From: Pseudoalteromonas sp. A601
GTDB taxonomy: Bacteria > Pseudomonadota > Gammaproteobacteria > Enterobacterales > Alteromonadaceae
DNA: 64,000 bases
Reading direction: 5' to 3'
Assembly (NCBI RefSeq): GCF_002165575.1
Contig: NZ_MXQF01000016.1
Span: forward strand, 62,001 to 126,000
Made by a program: the position numbers and the translations under genes. The notes below the pieces were generated by a model. That model had not been told where the DNA came from. It saw nothing but the letters and a program-made list of their open reading frames with translations, and did not search any database. Below are positions 9,122-16,735 of the stretch, piece after piece. The first letter of the stretch is position 1; each line of letters starts with the position of its first letter.

Positions 9122-10052
9122 TGCGCGGCTCTTTACTTTCAGCCATAGATATAGCTGCAGCTAAGGCATAGAAAAACTGACTATCTAAGCCCTCTGATAA
9201 GGCAAGGTTTGGTTTAAAATCAATAACCTTAACTTGTAACAGCTCGGCAAGCTCAGCTCTAAGTGTTAAAGAAGATAAATCGTCGCATTGCAGCTGAATA
9301 CTGCGAATAGGAGGCTGCTTGAGCTGACTTTCGAAAAAATCCATCGAACGCTGTATCTCTAACCCTAAAGCATCTATAAAAGCAGTGTTTTGATCTTTTT
9401 CAGTAATGCCTATAAAGCCATTTAGCCGCCTCGCCAATACAAGCTTACCGTCACAAATGATTAATATTCTCGGCTCATGTTCAATATGCTGTACCACCAG
9501 CATATGCGCATCTTTATCTTTACCAAATAAAGTGAGTAGTACCATTTCTTCTGAAGTCATTGAGCGTAACACTGCATTAGTATTTGCAAAGCTGTTAATA
9601 AACGGCTGTATCTGTGTTTTATCGGTAATAAACACATTCATCTTACGTACTTGCATTGGTAATGAGATGGGGTAATCAATAAAATCAGCGATGATATTCT
9701 CGGGCGCAATATTAACAACGTCTTTAGCTGTCCATGGTAAGGATTGCACTATTTCGTCATCTGTTAGGTTCGGTTTTTCCATTTGTACAATTTGATAATA
9801 GTGGTGAGGTATCACGAAATTAATGGCGCAACTAAGTTTACTCACTTCGTTTGTACAATCTGTAATTGCTTTTGTATAATCCCCTCGCTCTGTAACTGTA
9901 ACACTGTGGGTTTTATCTATTTGCCAACGCCCCTGCAATCGCTTTAAGCTGACAGCATTTACTGTTTTTGCATATGTAGCTATCCCTATTACACAATTAG
10001 GCTCTAACCCTTGTTGCAACCAAGGAAACAATGAAAAAATCTTCTTTTTCAT
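9111..10052 (-). CDS. mshI: MSHA biogenesis protein MshI (PilM-like)
   Basis: Cytoplasmic protein of 313 residues, distantly related to PilM-type actin-fold proteins (a GIATYAKTVNAVSL start and a central region resembling the family). It is the first gene of the main msh transcription unit: upstream is an 86 bp gap and then a gene on the other strand. It likely recruits the PilN/PilO-like pair to the ATPase side of the platform. Identification rests on gene order and on the general PilM-like pattern; individual motifs are weak. Confidence 0.82.
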   Translation of the reverse strand: MKKKIFSLFPWLQQGLEPNCVIGIATYAKTVNAVSLKRLQGRWQIDKTHSVTVTERGDYTKAITDCTNEVSKLSCAINFVIPHHYYQIVQMEKPNLTDDEIVQSLPWTAKDVVNIAPENIIADFIDYPISLPMQVRKMNVFITDKTQIQPFINSFANTNAVLRSMTSEEMVLLTLFGKDKDAHMLVVQHIEHEPRILIICDGKLVLARRLNGFIGITEKDQNTAFIDALGLEIQRSMDFFESQLKQPPIRSIQLQCDDLSSLTLRAELAELLQVKVIDFKPNLALSEGLDSQFFYALAAAISMAESKEPRNEE

Positions 10053-10088
10053 ATAGCTACTTATATTAATTGTCGATTTTTAAAGTAT

Positions 10089-10118
10089 CGTATATTTTTA
10101 CGAGCCTGCAAGTTTCAA
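10089..10118 (-). promoter_or_regulatory. Candidate promoter for the msh operon
   Basis: On the minus strand TTGAAA (10113-10118) and TATACG (10089-10094) are separated by 18 bp, about 40 bp before the mshI start. Both hexamers are imperfect, so this is only a candidate. Confidence 0.3.
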
Positions 10119-10138
10119 TCTAATTTAAAAGGTACTTT

Positions 10139-11047
10139 ATGCATATCGGCCTCAGCATTGATGAAAATAGCCTTATACAACAAATAGATAGCTTCGAGTT
10201 AAAAAAAAGAAATATTTCGTTACGCATAAAGCGTGACGATCTGCTACACCCACTCATTAGTGGTAATAAGTGGCGAAAACTCAAGTACAATTTAGTTGAG
10301 ATGCAAGCACAAAAAAAACACGAATTAGTGACGTTTGGCGGGGCTTTTTCAAATCACATACATGCCTGTGCAGCAGCCGGAAAACACTTTAATTTTAAAT
10401 CCCACGGCATTATTCGCGGGCCTGAGCTTGATTTAAACAACCCCACCATTAAGTTTGCTAAGCAGTGCGGTATGCAGCTATATCCGATAACACGCATTGA
10501 ATATAAAAAACGCCACAATGAAGAGTATTTAGCACAATTACAGCAACGCTTTCCAAATGCCTACCTATTGCCAGAGGGCGGAACAAATCATGCTGCTTTG
10601 CAAGGCTGTAAAGAACTTGCCCAATCATTACCTGAGTCTGATTATATTATTTGTCCCACCGGCAGTGGTGGTACATTAGCAGGACTAATTGAAGGAGCTA
10701 AACCACACATTCACGTAATCGGCATCGCCGTCTTAAAGCAGGCTGATTATCTCATTGACGAGATTAAAGCATTGAGTATGCGCGCTCGTACACAAAATAA
10801 CTGGCAATTATTATGTAATCATCACGGGGGTGGTTATGGTAAGTTCTCCCCGGAGCTTTGGCACTTTTGTCAAACAATGCAAGCTCAACATCAACTACCA
10901 TTAGAGCCTATCTATTCTGGTAAAATGATGTTCGCATTATGGCAGTTAATCAAAGCTGATTATTTTCCTGCGGGAAGTAAAATTACGGCAATTCACACCG
11001 GTGGATTACAGGGGTTAGATGGATTACGTTATCGGCAATTAACCTGA
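10139..11047 (+). CDS. D-cysteine desulfhydrase / ACC deaminase family PLP enzyme
   Basis: PLP-dependent fold-type II enzyme of 302 residues. The Schiff-base lysine lies in SGNKWRKLKYN, the substrate-binding loop in FGGAFSNHIHA, and the phosphate-binding glycines in CPTGSGGTLAGL; LPEGGTNHAALQG is also typical. The family covers D-cysteine desulfhydrase (giving pyruvate, sulfide and ammonia) and 1-aminocyclopropane-1-carboxylate deaminase. The sequence alone does not settle the substrate, though D-cysteine or a D-amino acid is more usual in gammaproteobacteria. It is about 25-30 residues shorter than the typical 330-residue members. It is the only plus-strand gene in the first 16 kb and splits mshH from mshI. 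Confidence 0.82.
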   Translation: MHIGLSIDENSLIQQIDSFELKKRNISLRIKRDDLLHPLISGNKWRKLKYNLVEMQAQKKHELVTFGGAFSNHIHACAAAGKHFNFKSHGIIRGPELDLNNPTIKFAKQCGMQLYPITRIEYKKRHNEEYLAQLQQRFPNAYLLPEGGTNHAALQGCKELAQSLPESDYIICPTGSGGTLAGLIEGAKPHIHVIGIAVLKQADYLIDEIKALSMRARTQNNWQLLCNHHGGGYGKFSPELWHFCQTMQAQHQLPLEPIYSGKMMFALWQLIKADYFPAGSKITAIHTGGLQGLDGLRYRQLT

Positions 11048-11121
11048 ACTCTGGAGACTAATAAATATATTTGTGATTTAATATCAATACATTAGTACAT
11101 CTCTTAACCAGAGTTCAGGTT
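11041..11121. repeat. Inverted pair of AACCTGAACTCTGG repeats
   Basis: AACCTGAACTCTGG (11041-11054) and its exact reverse complement CCAGAGTTCAGGTT (11108-11121) flank 53 bp of A+T-rich DNA between the convergent dcyD-like gene and mshH. The first arm overlaps the end of the dcyD-like coding region. The same unit recurs singly at 59239 and in a diverged form at 14360, so this is a dispersed repeat family arranged here as a head-to-head pair. It may also serve as a transcription barrier between the convergent genes. Confidence 0.75.
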
Positions 11122-11128
11122 ATTTAGT

Positions 11129-12910
11129 TCAAGATGTTACCTGAGTAAACTCTTGCAGTGGCTCTGTAAAATAAAACCCTTGAGCAGCAGTAATTCCTAG
11201 CATTTGTAACGTTTTAAGTTCTTGCTGGGTTTCAACGCCTACTCCATATACAGGTAGATTTAGCTTACTGCTCTTTATTACAATTTGACGTACAATTTTT
11301 TGTTGCTTCAGGCTCTTATCAATACCATGAATTACCTCATAACCAAGCTTTATTCCTTTTACTAGCTTAAACTCAGCTAGAAAAGTTAACTTATCAATAC
11401 TCATCACGTTATCAACTACAATTGCTCCATTAATTGATTTTATCTGACTAATCGCCAAAGATAATTTATGTTGCTGCGTGTAAAAGTCATCTGCTGATAT
11501 TTCAAACTGCAGTTTATCCGCCCTATTAAATGCCCCTACTTTACCTTTAAACCATTGCCAAAAGTTTACACTATACCAATTAAAAGCATGCAAGTTGATA
11601 CTCACAATTAAAGAGCTCGGTTCGCTTTTTAGTAAAGCGATTACATGCTCAATAACGGCAATATCCAATTGCATAACTTCGTTGTTGGTTTTTAGATATG
11701 GAATAAACTGCTTTGCCGATAACAAGCCTAGCGATTTATGGCGAATCCGAATTAGCGCTTCATGCTGTAGCATCTCACCAGTATCAAGCTCAAATAATGG
11801 CTGAAAAAATAACATAAACCTTTTCTTGGTGATGTACTCTGGTAACACCTCATCACTGTTTTTTAATACCTCGGCATAAGTATGGTTAAACGGCAGTCTA
11901 TGCACATGCTGCCAAGGGCTTTGCTTGGCTTGCTCAAGGGCCGATTTTGTTAACTGATAAACAATTGCTTGATCAGCACCTGTACGGTAATTACAAACGC
12001 CTACTTTAATATCTTTGCGAGACAAATCACCACGGTAAACTAACGACGCCTGATAAATAGTTTGATGGAGCTTTTGTGTATATTGGTCTATCTCTGATAA
12101 CGATATGCCCTGTAAAGTAATTGCCACTCCTCCCGAGCCAAGTAACTTCACCGACACTTGTGGTAACTCAATAAACCCTTTAGTTAAAACTAGCTTAAAG
12201 TGGCTTTCTAAATCAATACTTTCGGGAAAAGGATAGGACCAATAAAATAAAGCAAAAAAACTCTGTTTATTTTGATGTAAACAATACAACTTGCTCATTG
12301 CATCTTCTTTAGCATTTTGTGTTACAGGCGCCTTGTCTACTGGCACCTTGCTCTGTGGATGTGAGTTATGAGTAATTAAAGGCTGGTACACGTGTTCTTT
12401 TTTTGGGTTCTTAAAAGCATTTTTTTCGTAGCGCTTCACTAACAAAATCCACCAACGGTACCCCCACACGGCGGCACCTACAACAACAAGGTTTAATAAG
12501 ATAAATAAATAGCTTTCAACCACCCAAGAAGGCCAATGATAAAGCTTTAGACTGGTTGATTTATAATTAAATACTTCACTTTCTTTATTCATTAAAGCTG
12601 AAAAATGAGTAGGGGCTTCATCTGGCTCTAACATAAAACCACGCGCACTTGCCAAAGCAGAAATAATATCTCTATCAATAATTAGATCTAACTTGAGACT
12701 GTAAATTTGTTTAGCAAGCTCAGTGCCTGTAACGTGAACTTTTTGATGTAGCACCTCACCTAGCAAAAGGTTAAAAATACCAAGCAGCAATAGACAAACA
12801 CCAACATAAACACTCAGCATATGCATACGCACATTCTTTGATTTAATTGCCATAGCACGCACAGAGTTAGTTAGAATAGGTAAAGTGTTGTTCAAGATCT
12901 CAATAAACAC
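11129..12910 (-). CDS. mshH: MshH, degenerate GGDEF/EAL regulator (CsrD-like)
   Basis: Membrane-anchored protein of 593 residues. One helix near residues 29-50 and another near 136-158 bound a periplasmic region; the cytoplasmic part has a degenerate GGDEF-like domain (LGSGGVAI where GGDEF would be) and an EAL domain. The EAL domain keeps the first motif (HEALIR) and QGF, but the metal-binding Asp pair reads VVDNVM, so phosphodiesterase activity is unlikely. This matches CsrD/MshH proteins, which promote turnover of Csr small RNAs rather than acting on c-di-GMP. The start is uncertain: ATGs ending at 12910 and 12853 are both possible. Confidence 0.85.
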   Translation of the reverse strand: MFIEILNNTLPILTNSVRAMAIKSKNVRMHMLSVYVGVCLLLLGIFNLLLGEVLHQKVHVTGTELAKQIYSLKLDLIIDRDIISALASARGFMLEPDEAPTHFSALMNKESEVFNYKSTSLKLYHWPSWVVESYLFILLNLVVVGAAVWGYRWWILLVKRYEKNAFKNPKKEHVYQPLITHNSHPQSKVPVDKAPVTQNAKEDAMSKLYCLHQNKQSFFALFYWSYPFPESIDLESHFKLVLTKGFIELPQVSVKLLGSGGVAITLQGISLSEIDQYTQKLHQTIYQASLVYRGDLSRKDIKVGVCNYRTGADQAIVYQLTKSALEQAKQSPWQHVHRLPFNHTYAEVLKNSDEVLPEYITKKRFMLFFQPLFELDTGEMLQHEALIRIRHKSLGLLSAKQFIPYLKTNNEVMQLDIAVIEHVIALLKSEPSSLIVSINLHAFNWYSVNFWQWFKGKVGAFNRADKLQFEISADDFYTQQHKLSLAISQIKSINGAIVVDNVMSIDKLTFLAEFKLVKGIKLGYEVIHGIDKSLKQQKIVRQIVIKSSKLNLPVYGVGVETQQELKTLQMLGITAAQGFYFTEPLQEFTQVTS

Positions 12911-12943
12911 AAGGCTTAGCGCTCACTTTAAATGTTACCGATA

Positions 12944-12966
12944 ACGATAGTAAATAAAACTATCGT
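12944..12966. other. Hairpin upstream of mshH
   Basis: ACGATAGT and ACTATCGT form a perfect 8 bp stem around a 7-base A-rich loop, followed on the plus strand by a T-rich run. No plus-strand gene lies upstream and the minus strand has no T tail, so a terminator is doubtful. It lies about 35 bp before the mshH start and could be an operator or leader structure. Confidence 0.4.
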
Positions 12967-13037
12967 ATTTTTAATTACCTAAGCCACTATAAGGTTTTAT
13001 TTTTTCTTTACCTAATTTGTCAAAAGAAAACGACTGA

Positions 13038-13463
13038 CTATTGCGGCTTAATAAGATTGCCATTTTCATCTAAAATCATCTCACCATCTTCTTTATGAAA
13101 CGGGCCTAACGGCCACTTATCTAATAGTGTTAATACCGTTTCACTCTGACGCGCTAATTTAACCCCCTTAGCTGTACACACAATGGGTCTATTGACTAAA
13201 ACAGGGTACTTCAGCATTGCTTCAAAAATTTGTTCATCAGATACATTTTCATTTAATAACCCCAACTCTTTGGCCGGTGACTTAGTCACTCTAAGGGCTG
13301 TCTTGGGGGTTAAATTTGCCGCAGCAAATAAGGCGAGGAGCTGTGGCTTAGTCCAGCCGGATTTTAAATACTCAATTACAGTAGGTTCATACCCTGAGGC
13401 CTTAATCAGCTGTAATACATTCCTCGACGTGCCACAATCCGGATTATGATGAATAACAACCAT
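13038..13463 (-). CDS. arsC: Arsenate reductase ArsC (glutaredoxin-linked)
   Basis: Reduces arsenate to arsenite using glutathione and glutaredoxin; cytoplasmic, about 141 residues, normal length. The active-site motif HNPDCGTSRN holds the nucleophilic Cys. The three arginines known from plasmid R773 ArsC have counterparts in ALRVTKSPAKELGL, VNRPIV and KLARQSE. A TTG two codons upstream could also open the frame, but AGGAG lies 6 bp before the ATG ending at 13463. It follows arsH by 18 bp in one operon. No arsenite efflux gene or arsR is present nearby, so arsenite export must be encoded elsewhere. Confidence 0.93.
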   Translation of the reverse strand: MVVIHHNPDCGTSRNVLQLIKASGYEPTVIEYLKSGWTKPQLLALFAAANLTPKTALRVTKSPAKELGLLNENVSDEQIFEAMLKYPVLVNRPIVCTAKGVKLARQSETVLTLLDKWPLGPFHKEDGEMILDENGNLIKPQ

Positions 13464-13481
13464 GCTCAACTCCTGATCAAT

Positions 13482-14198
13482 TTAAATAGAACGTTGGTTT
13501 ACACGTTCACTCACTTGCTCCGCTGACTCCACTCGCTCAGAGTATCTATCAACAAAGTAGTCTTTCTGATCCCGTAGTAACAAAGTGAACTTCATTAACT
13601 CTTCCATCACATCAACAATGCGATTATAAAAAGAAGACGGCTTCATACGGCCATTATCGTCAAACTCTAAATATGCTTTTGGCACAGATGATTGGTTAGG
13701 AATAGTGACCATACGCATCCAACGGCCTAAAACACGTAATTGATTTACAACATTAAAAGACTGAGAGCCACCACATACTTGAAGCACAGCTAATGTTTTT
13801 CCTTGCGTAGGTCTAACACCGCCTAAGCTTAATGGTACCCAATCGATTTGATTTTTAAATACACTTGTCATAGAGCCATGGCGCTCAGGCGAGCACCACA
13901 CTTGCCCTTCAGACCAAAGCATTAATTCTCGTAGCTCTTGCACTTTAGGATGTGACTCATCCTCACTGTCGGTTTGCGGTAAGCCTTGTGGATCAAAGAT
14001 TTTAACTTCGGCGCCAAAATGCGTGAGTAGTCGCGCACTCTCTTCAATAACTAACTTACTGTATGAGCGCTCTCTTAAAGACCCATACAGCAACAAAATC
14101 TTTGGTTTATGTGCTGAAAGGTTAACGTTAAAGTCAGCAATACTTGGTACTTTACTTTGCTCTTTGTCGATATTTGGTAATTCAATTTTTTCTGTCAT
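13482..14198 (-). CDS. arsH: ArsH, NADPH-dependent FMN reductase / organoarsenical oxidase
   Basis: Flavodoxin-like NADPH:FMN oxidoreductase of 238 residues linked to arsenic resistance; characterised family members oxidise trivalent organoarsenicals. The FMN phosphate loop is [15 protein letters not shown] and the family motif [20 protein letters not shown] follows in the middle. The C-terminal extension is helical. First gene of an arsH-arsC pair, with its own promoter-like region upstream. AGGAG lies 9 bp before the ATG. Confidence 0.93.
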   Translation of the reverse strand: MTEKIELPNIDKEQSKVPSIADFNVNLSAHKPKILLLYGSLRERSYSKLVIEESARLLTHFGAEVKIFDPQGLPQTDSEDESHPKVQELRELMLWSEGQVWCSPERHGSMTSVFKNQIDWVPLSLGGVRPTQGKTLAVLQVCGGSQSFNVVNQLRVLGRWMRMVTIPNQSSVPKAYLEFDDNGRMKPSSFYNRIVDVMEELMKFTLLLRDQKDYFVDRYSERVESAEQVSERVNQRSI

Positions 14199-14247
14199 TG
14201 GTTTTGGCTCCTAGCGATCCGCACATATGAAATTCTGAATATATGGA

Positions 14248-14275
14248 ATTTTACATGTAAAGTTTTCCAAGTCAA
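14248..14275 (-). promoter_or_regulatory. Candidate arsH promoter
   Basis: On the minus strand TTGACT (14270-14275) and TAAAAT (14248-14253) are 16 bp apart. Directly downstream, 14223-14247, is an A+T-rich imperfect repeat (CATATATTC...TTTCATATG) of the kind bound by ArsR/SmtB repressors. No arsR gene is in the window, so the operator idea is inference. Confidence 0.42.
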
Positions 14276-14359
14276 ACTTATTTGATACAGGTAGGGCAAG
14301 TGCCCCTCCATAATCGCGTTTAAAAATAGAAGTAACGAGTACAAGCAAATAGAGTATTT

Positions 14360-14376
14360 AACCTGAGATCTGGTTA
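14360..14376. repeat. Diverged copy of the AACCTGAACTCTGG repeat
   Basis: AACCTGAGATCTGGTTA resembles the repeat at 11041 and 59239 with two changes in the centre. It lies between the ssb terminator and the arsH promoter region. Confidence 0.45.
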
Positions 14377-14394
14377 TTTAATATTTAGAATCAA

Positions 14395-14418
14395 AAAGGC
14401 CGCTAAAAAGCGGCCTTT
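14395..14418 (-). terminator. Rho-independent terminator of ssb
   Basis: Perfect 10 bp stem AAAGGCCGCT / AGCGGCCTTT with an A4 loop, continuing into T-rich sequence on the minus strand, 33 bp beyond the ssb stop. Confidence 0.9.
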
Positions 14419-14450
14419 GAATGTTTATCAACATTTTATTTTTGTATTCC

Positions 14451-15182
14451 TCAGAACGGGATATCGTCATCAAAGTCAATTGGTGGTTCCATTGGATTTG
14501 ATGCGCCGCCTTGTGGGGCATTTTGCGGCTTAGGAGCAAAACCACCTTGTTGCGGTGCATTGTTATTGCTGCTTTGCTGCTGGTTATAACCGCCGCCTGA
14601 TTGGTATTGGTTATTCTGCTGCGGTGCAGCTGCAGGTTGCTGGCGTGCAGCTGGTGCTTGCTGTGGTGCACTCTGCTGTTGGCCGTAACCACCACTTTGT
14701 TGCGGTGCACTTTGTTGTTGACCGTAACCGCCACCTTGTTGTGGTGCGTTTTGCTGCTGGCCGTAACCGCCTTGTGATTGACCACCTTGAGATTGCTGGC
14801 CGCCTTGGTAGCCACCACCTTGTTGGTCGCCACCACGAGCACCCAACATTTGCATTTGACCAGTAAAGCCATCTACAACTATTTCTGTGGTGTATTTTTC
14901 TTGCCCTTGTTGATCAGTCCATTTACGTGTTTGCAGTTTACCTTCTACGTAAATTTGTGAACCTTTACGGCAGTATTCACCTACGATTTCAGCTAATTTG
15001 CCAAAAAACACCACGCGATGCCATTCAGTTTTATCGACCATTTGGCCGGTGTTTTTATCTTTGTAGCTATCTGAAGTAGCTAAAGTAATGTTTGCTACGC
15101 CATTGCCATTGGGCATATAACGTACTTCTGGATCTTGACCTAAATTACCAACCAAGATTACTTTATTAACACCGCGTGCCAT
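14451..15182 (-). CDS. ssb: Single-stranded DNA-binding protein SSB
   Basis: Binds single-stranded DNA during replication, recombination and repair; acts as a tetramer. The OB-fold occupies about residues 1-112 ([20 protein letters not shown] ... [15 protein letters not shown]). A long disordered linker of about 115 residues is rich in Gly and Gln and contains near-repeats of [12 protein letters not shown]. The acidic tip [11 protein letters not shown] recruits partner proteins. At 243 residues it is much longer than the 178 of E. coli, all of it in the linker. It lies 20 bp after the MFS gene, so both may be co-transcribed; uvrA is divergent just beyond, as in many gammaproteobacteria. Confidence 0.97.
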   Translation of the reverse strand: MARGVNKVILVGNLGQDPEVRYMPNGNGVANITLATSDSYKDKNTGQMVDKTEWHRVVFFGKLAEIVGEYCRKGSQIYVEGKLQTRKWTDQQGQEKYTTEIVVDGFTGQMQMLGARGGDQQGGGYQGGQQSQGGQSQGGYGQQQNAPQQGGGYGQQQSAPQQSGGYGQQQSAPQQAPAARQQPAAAPQQNNQYQSGGGYNQQQSSNNNAPQQGGFAPKPQNAPQGGASNPMEPPIDFDDDIPF

Positions 15183-15202
15183 GGACCTTTCTCCTATTTA
15201 CG

Positions 15203-16570
15203 TTAGCTCAAACCAGCCATTTTACGGGCTTGGTCTAGGTCAAATTCTTTATCATTAATCTTTAAATAGCTGCGATTTTCTTCGCATACTACAGTTGCTT
15301 CTAATACACCTGGTAAAGCAACCAATTTAGAGGCAAGCGCTTGTGCTTGCTGCTCTGAACTTAATTCTGTCATTAAGCTAATCATTTTACTTCTAGGCGG
15401 GACTTGCATTTGCCACGCAAGGATAAGCCATATTACCCCAACAAGTGCGGCTGCGGCAAACACTGCTTGCGGGGTTGTTGATTGCGCAACGTAACCCCCT
15501 AAAATACCACCTAAAAATGCACCAAAGAATTGCCCTGACGAAAACACGCCCATCGCTGACCCTTTTTGGTTAGCTGGTGCTAAACGTGAGACAAGCGCTG
15601 GCATTGTGGCTTCTAAAAAGTTAAAAGCAACAAAATATGCAAGCATACAAAGCGCCATACCTACAACCGAATTAACACCTGCTGCAAGTGCCACCATGCT
15701 TAGTACCAATATAGCAACAGAGCCTAAAAAAGCCTGCTTTTCTTTTTCTTTACGGATAGCAATGATCATCACCGGTGCCATCAATAAAAACGCTAATATT
15801 AATACTGGAATATACACTTGCCAATGTGCCTCTGCGACCAAACCTTTGGCGATAAGTTGCCCAGGTAATGCAACAAAAATAGTGGTCAGCGTTAAGTGCA
15901 GTAACATCACACCTAAATCTAAACGTGCAAGCTGTGGATGCTTCACCAATTTTTTAATATCGGTAAAGCTTGCTAATGTATCGCCTTTAGGGGCTTTATT
16001 AACGGCTTTAGGCACCAAAAACAATACAATAAAAATACCTACAATTGCCAATGCAGCTGTTAACCAAAAAATTCCCGCAATACCCCAAGAAGCGGCAACC
16101 ATCGGTCCGAGTAACATCGCAAAGGCAAAGCTCATGCCGATACTCATACCAATCACTGCCATCACTTTAGGTCTTTGTTCATCACGGCTCAAGTCAGAAG
16201 CAAAAGCAAGTAAAGAACTGGCTATCGCTCCCATACCTTGTAAAGCACGGCCTAGCGTGACCATTTGCATTGAATCTGCCGTGGCAGCAATCACCGAGCC
16301 TAAAGCAAATACACTCAAACCACCAATAATAACCTTTTTCCGGCCTATTTTATCTGACAACCAGCCCATAGGAATTTGCAATACAGCTTGCGTTAAACCA
16401 TAAGCACCAATCGCGATACCTATCCACAGTGGTGAAAAGCCTGAAAGCTCTTGCCCATAAATAGCAAGTACCGGCATCAGCATAAAAAGGCCAAGCATAC
16501 GAAATGCAAACACGCTGGCCAGTGATACTGCGGCGCGTTTTTCTCGAGAGTTGAGTGAAGAAGCTGTCAT
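15203..16570 (-). CDS. YajR-like MFS transporter with C-terminal YAM domain
   Basis: Major facilitator superfamily efflux-type protein of 455 residues with 12 predicted helices. The loop after helix 2 has the motif GWLSDKIGRKKVI (MFS motif A), and RALQGMGAI is the motif B region. After the last helix a soluble domain of about 65 residues (VPGVLEATVV-like ferredoxin fold, roughly 390-455) matches the YAM domain of E. coli YajR. The substrate is unknown. It is divergent from uvrA across about 165 bp and directly precedes ssb. Confidence 0.85.
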   Translation of the reverse strand: MTASSLNSREKRAAVSLASVFAFRMLGLFMLMPVLAIYGQELSGFSPLWIGIAIGAYGLTQAVLQIPMGWLSDKIGRKKVIIGGLSVFALGSVIAATADSMQMVTLGRALQGMGAIASSLLAFASDLSRDEQRPKVMAVIGMSIGMSFAFAMLLGPMVAASWGIAGIFWLTAALAIVGIFIVLFLVPKAVNKAPKGDTLASFTDIKKLVKHPQLARLDLGVMLLHLTLTTIFVALPGQLIAKGLVAEAHWQVYIPVLILAFLLMAPVMIIAIRKEKEKQAFLGSVAILVLSMVALAAGVNSVVGMALCMLAYFVAFNFLEATMPALVSRLAPANQKGSAMGVFSSGQFFGAFLGGILGGYVAQSTTPQAVFAAAALVGVIWLILAWQMQVPPRSKMISLMTELSSEQQAQALASKLVALPGVLEATVVCEENRSYLKINDKEFDLDQARKMAGLS

Positions 16571-16735
16571 GATTCGCGTGTTCTTGCTGTCTATTAAAAT
16601 TCGAGCAGGGATTCTACCACAAGCTTAATAAGAAATAATCGTCCTAAAGCGATGATTTTTTCATTGATCAAGGATTAATCTTGTTGCGTATTATGAGATA
16701 CTCAGTAAATACATTTGGTAATGAAACGAGATAGC

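Noticed and set aside
12944..12966. Terminator for a plus-strand transcript
   Set aside because: The T-rich tail is on the plus strand, but the nearest plus-strand gene is 1.9 kb upstream and ends before mshH; kept only as an unexplained hairpin.
14378..14872. 164-codon minus-strand frame
   Set aside because: Lies out of frame in the repetitive SSB linker and is Lys/Val/Asn/His-rich; product of the repeats, not a gene.
15606..16403. 265-codon open frame on the plus strand
   Set aside because: Antisense to the MFS gene, low-complexity composition rich in Ile, Ala, Thr and Lys; a shadow of the transporter's hydrophobic codons.
16680..16720. LexA-like box before uvrA (TACTCAGTAAATACATTT)
   Set aside because: It lacks the CTGT...ACAG half-sites; similarity to the E. 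coli uvrA box is limited to the first four bases and A+T richness.
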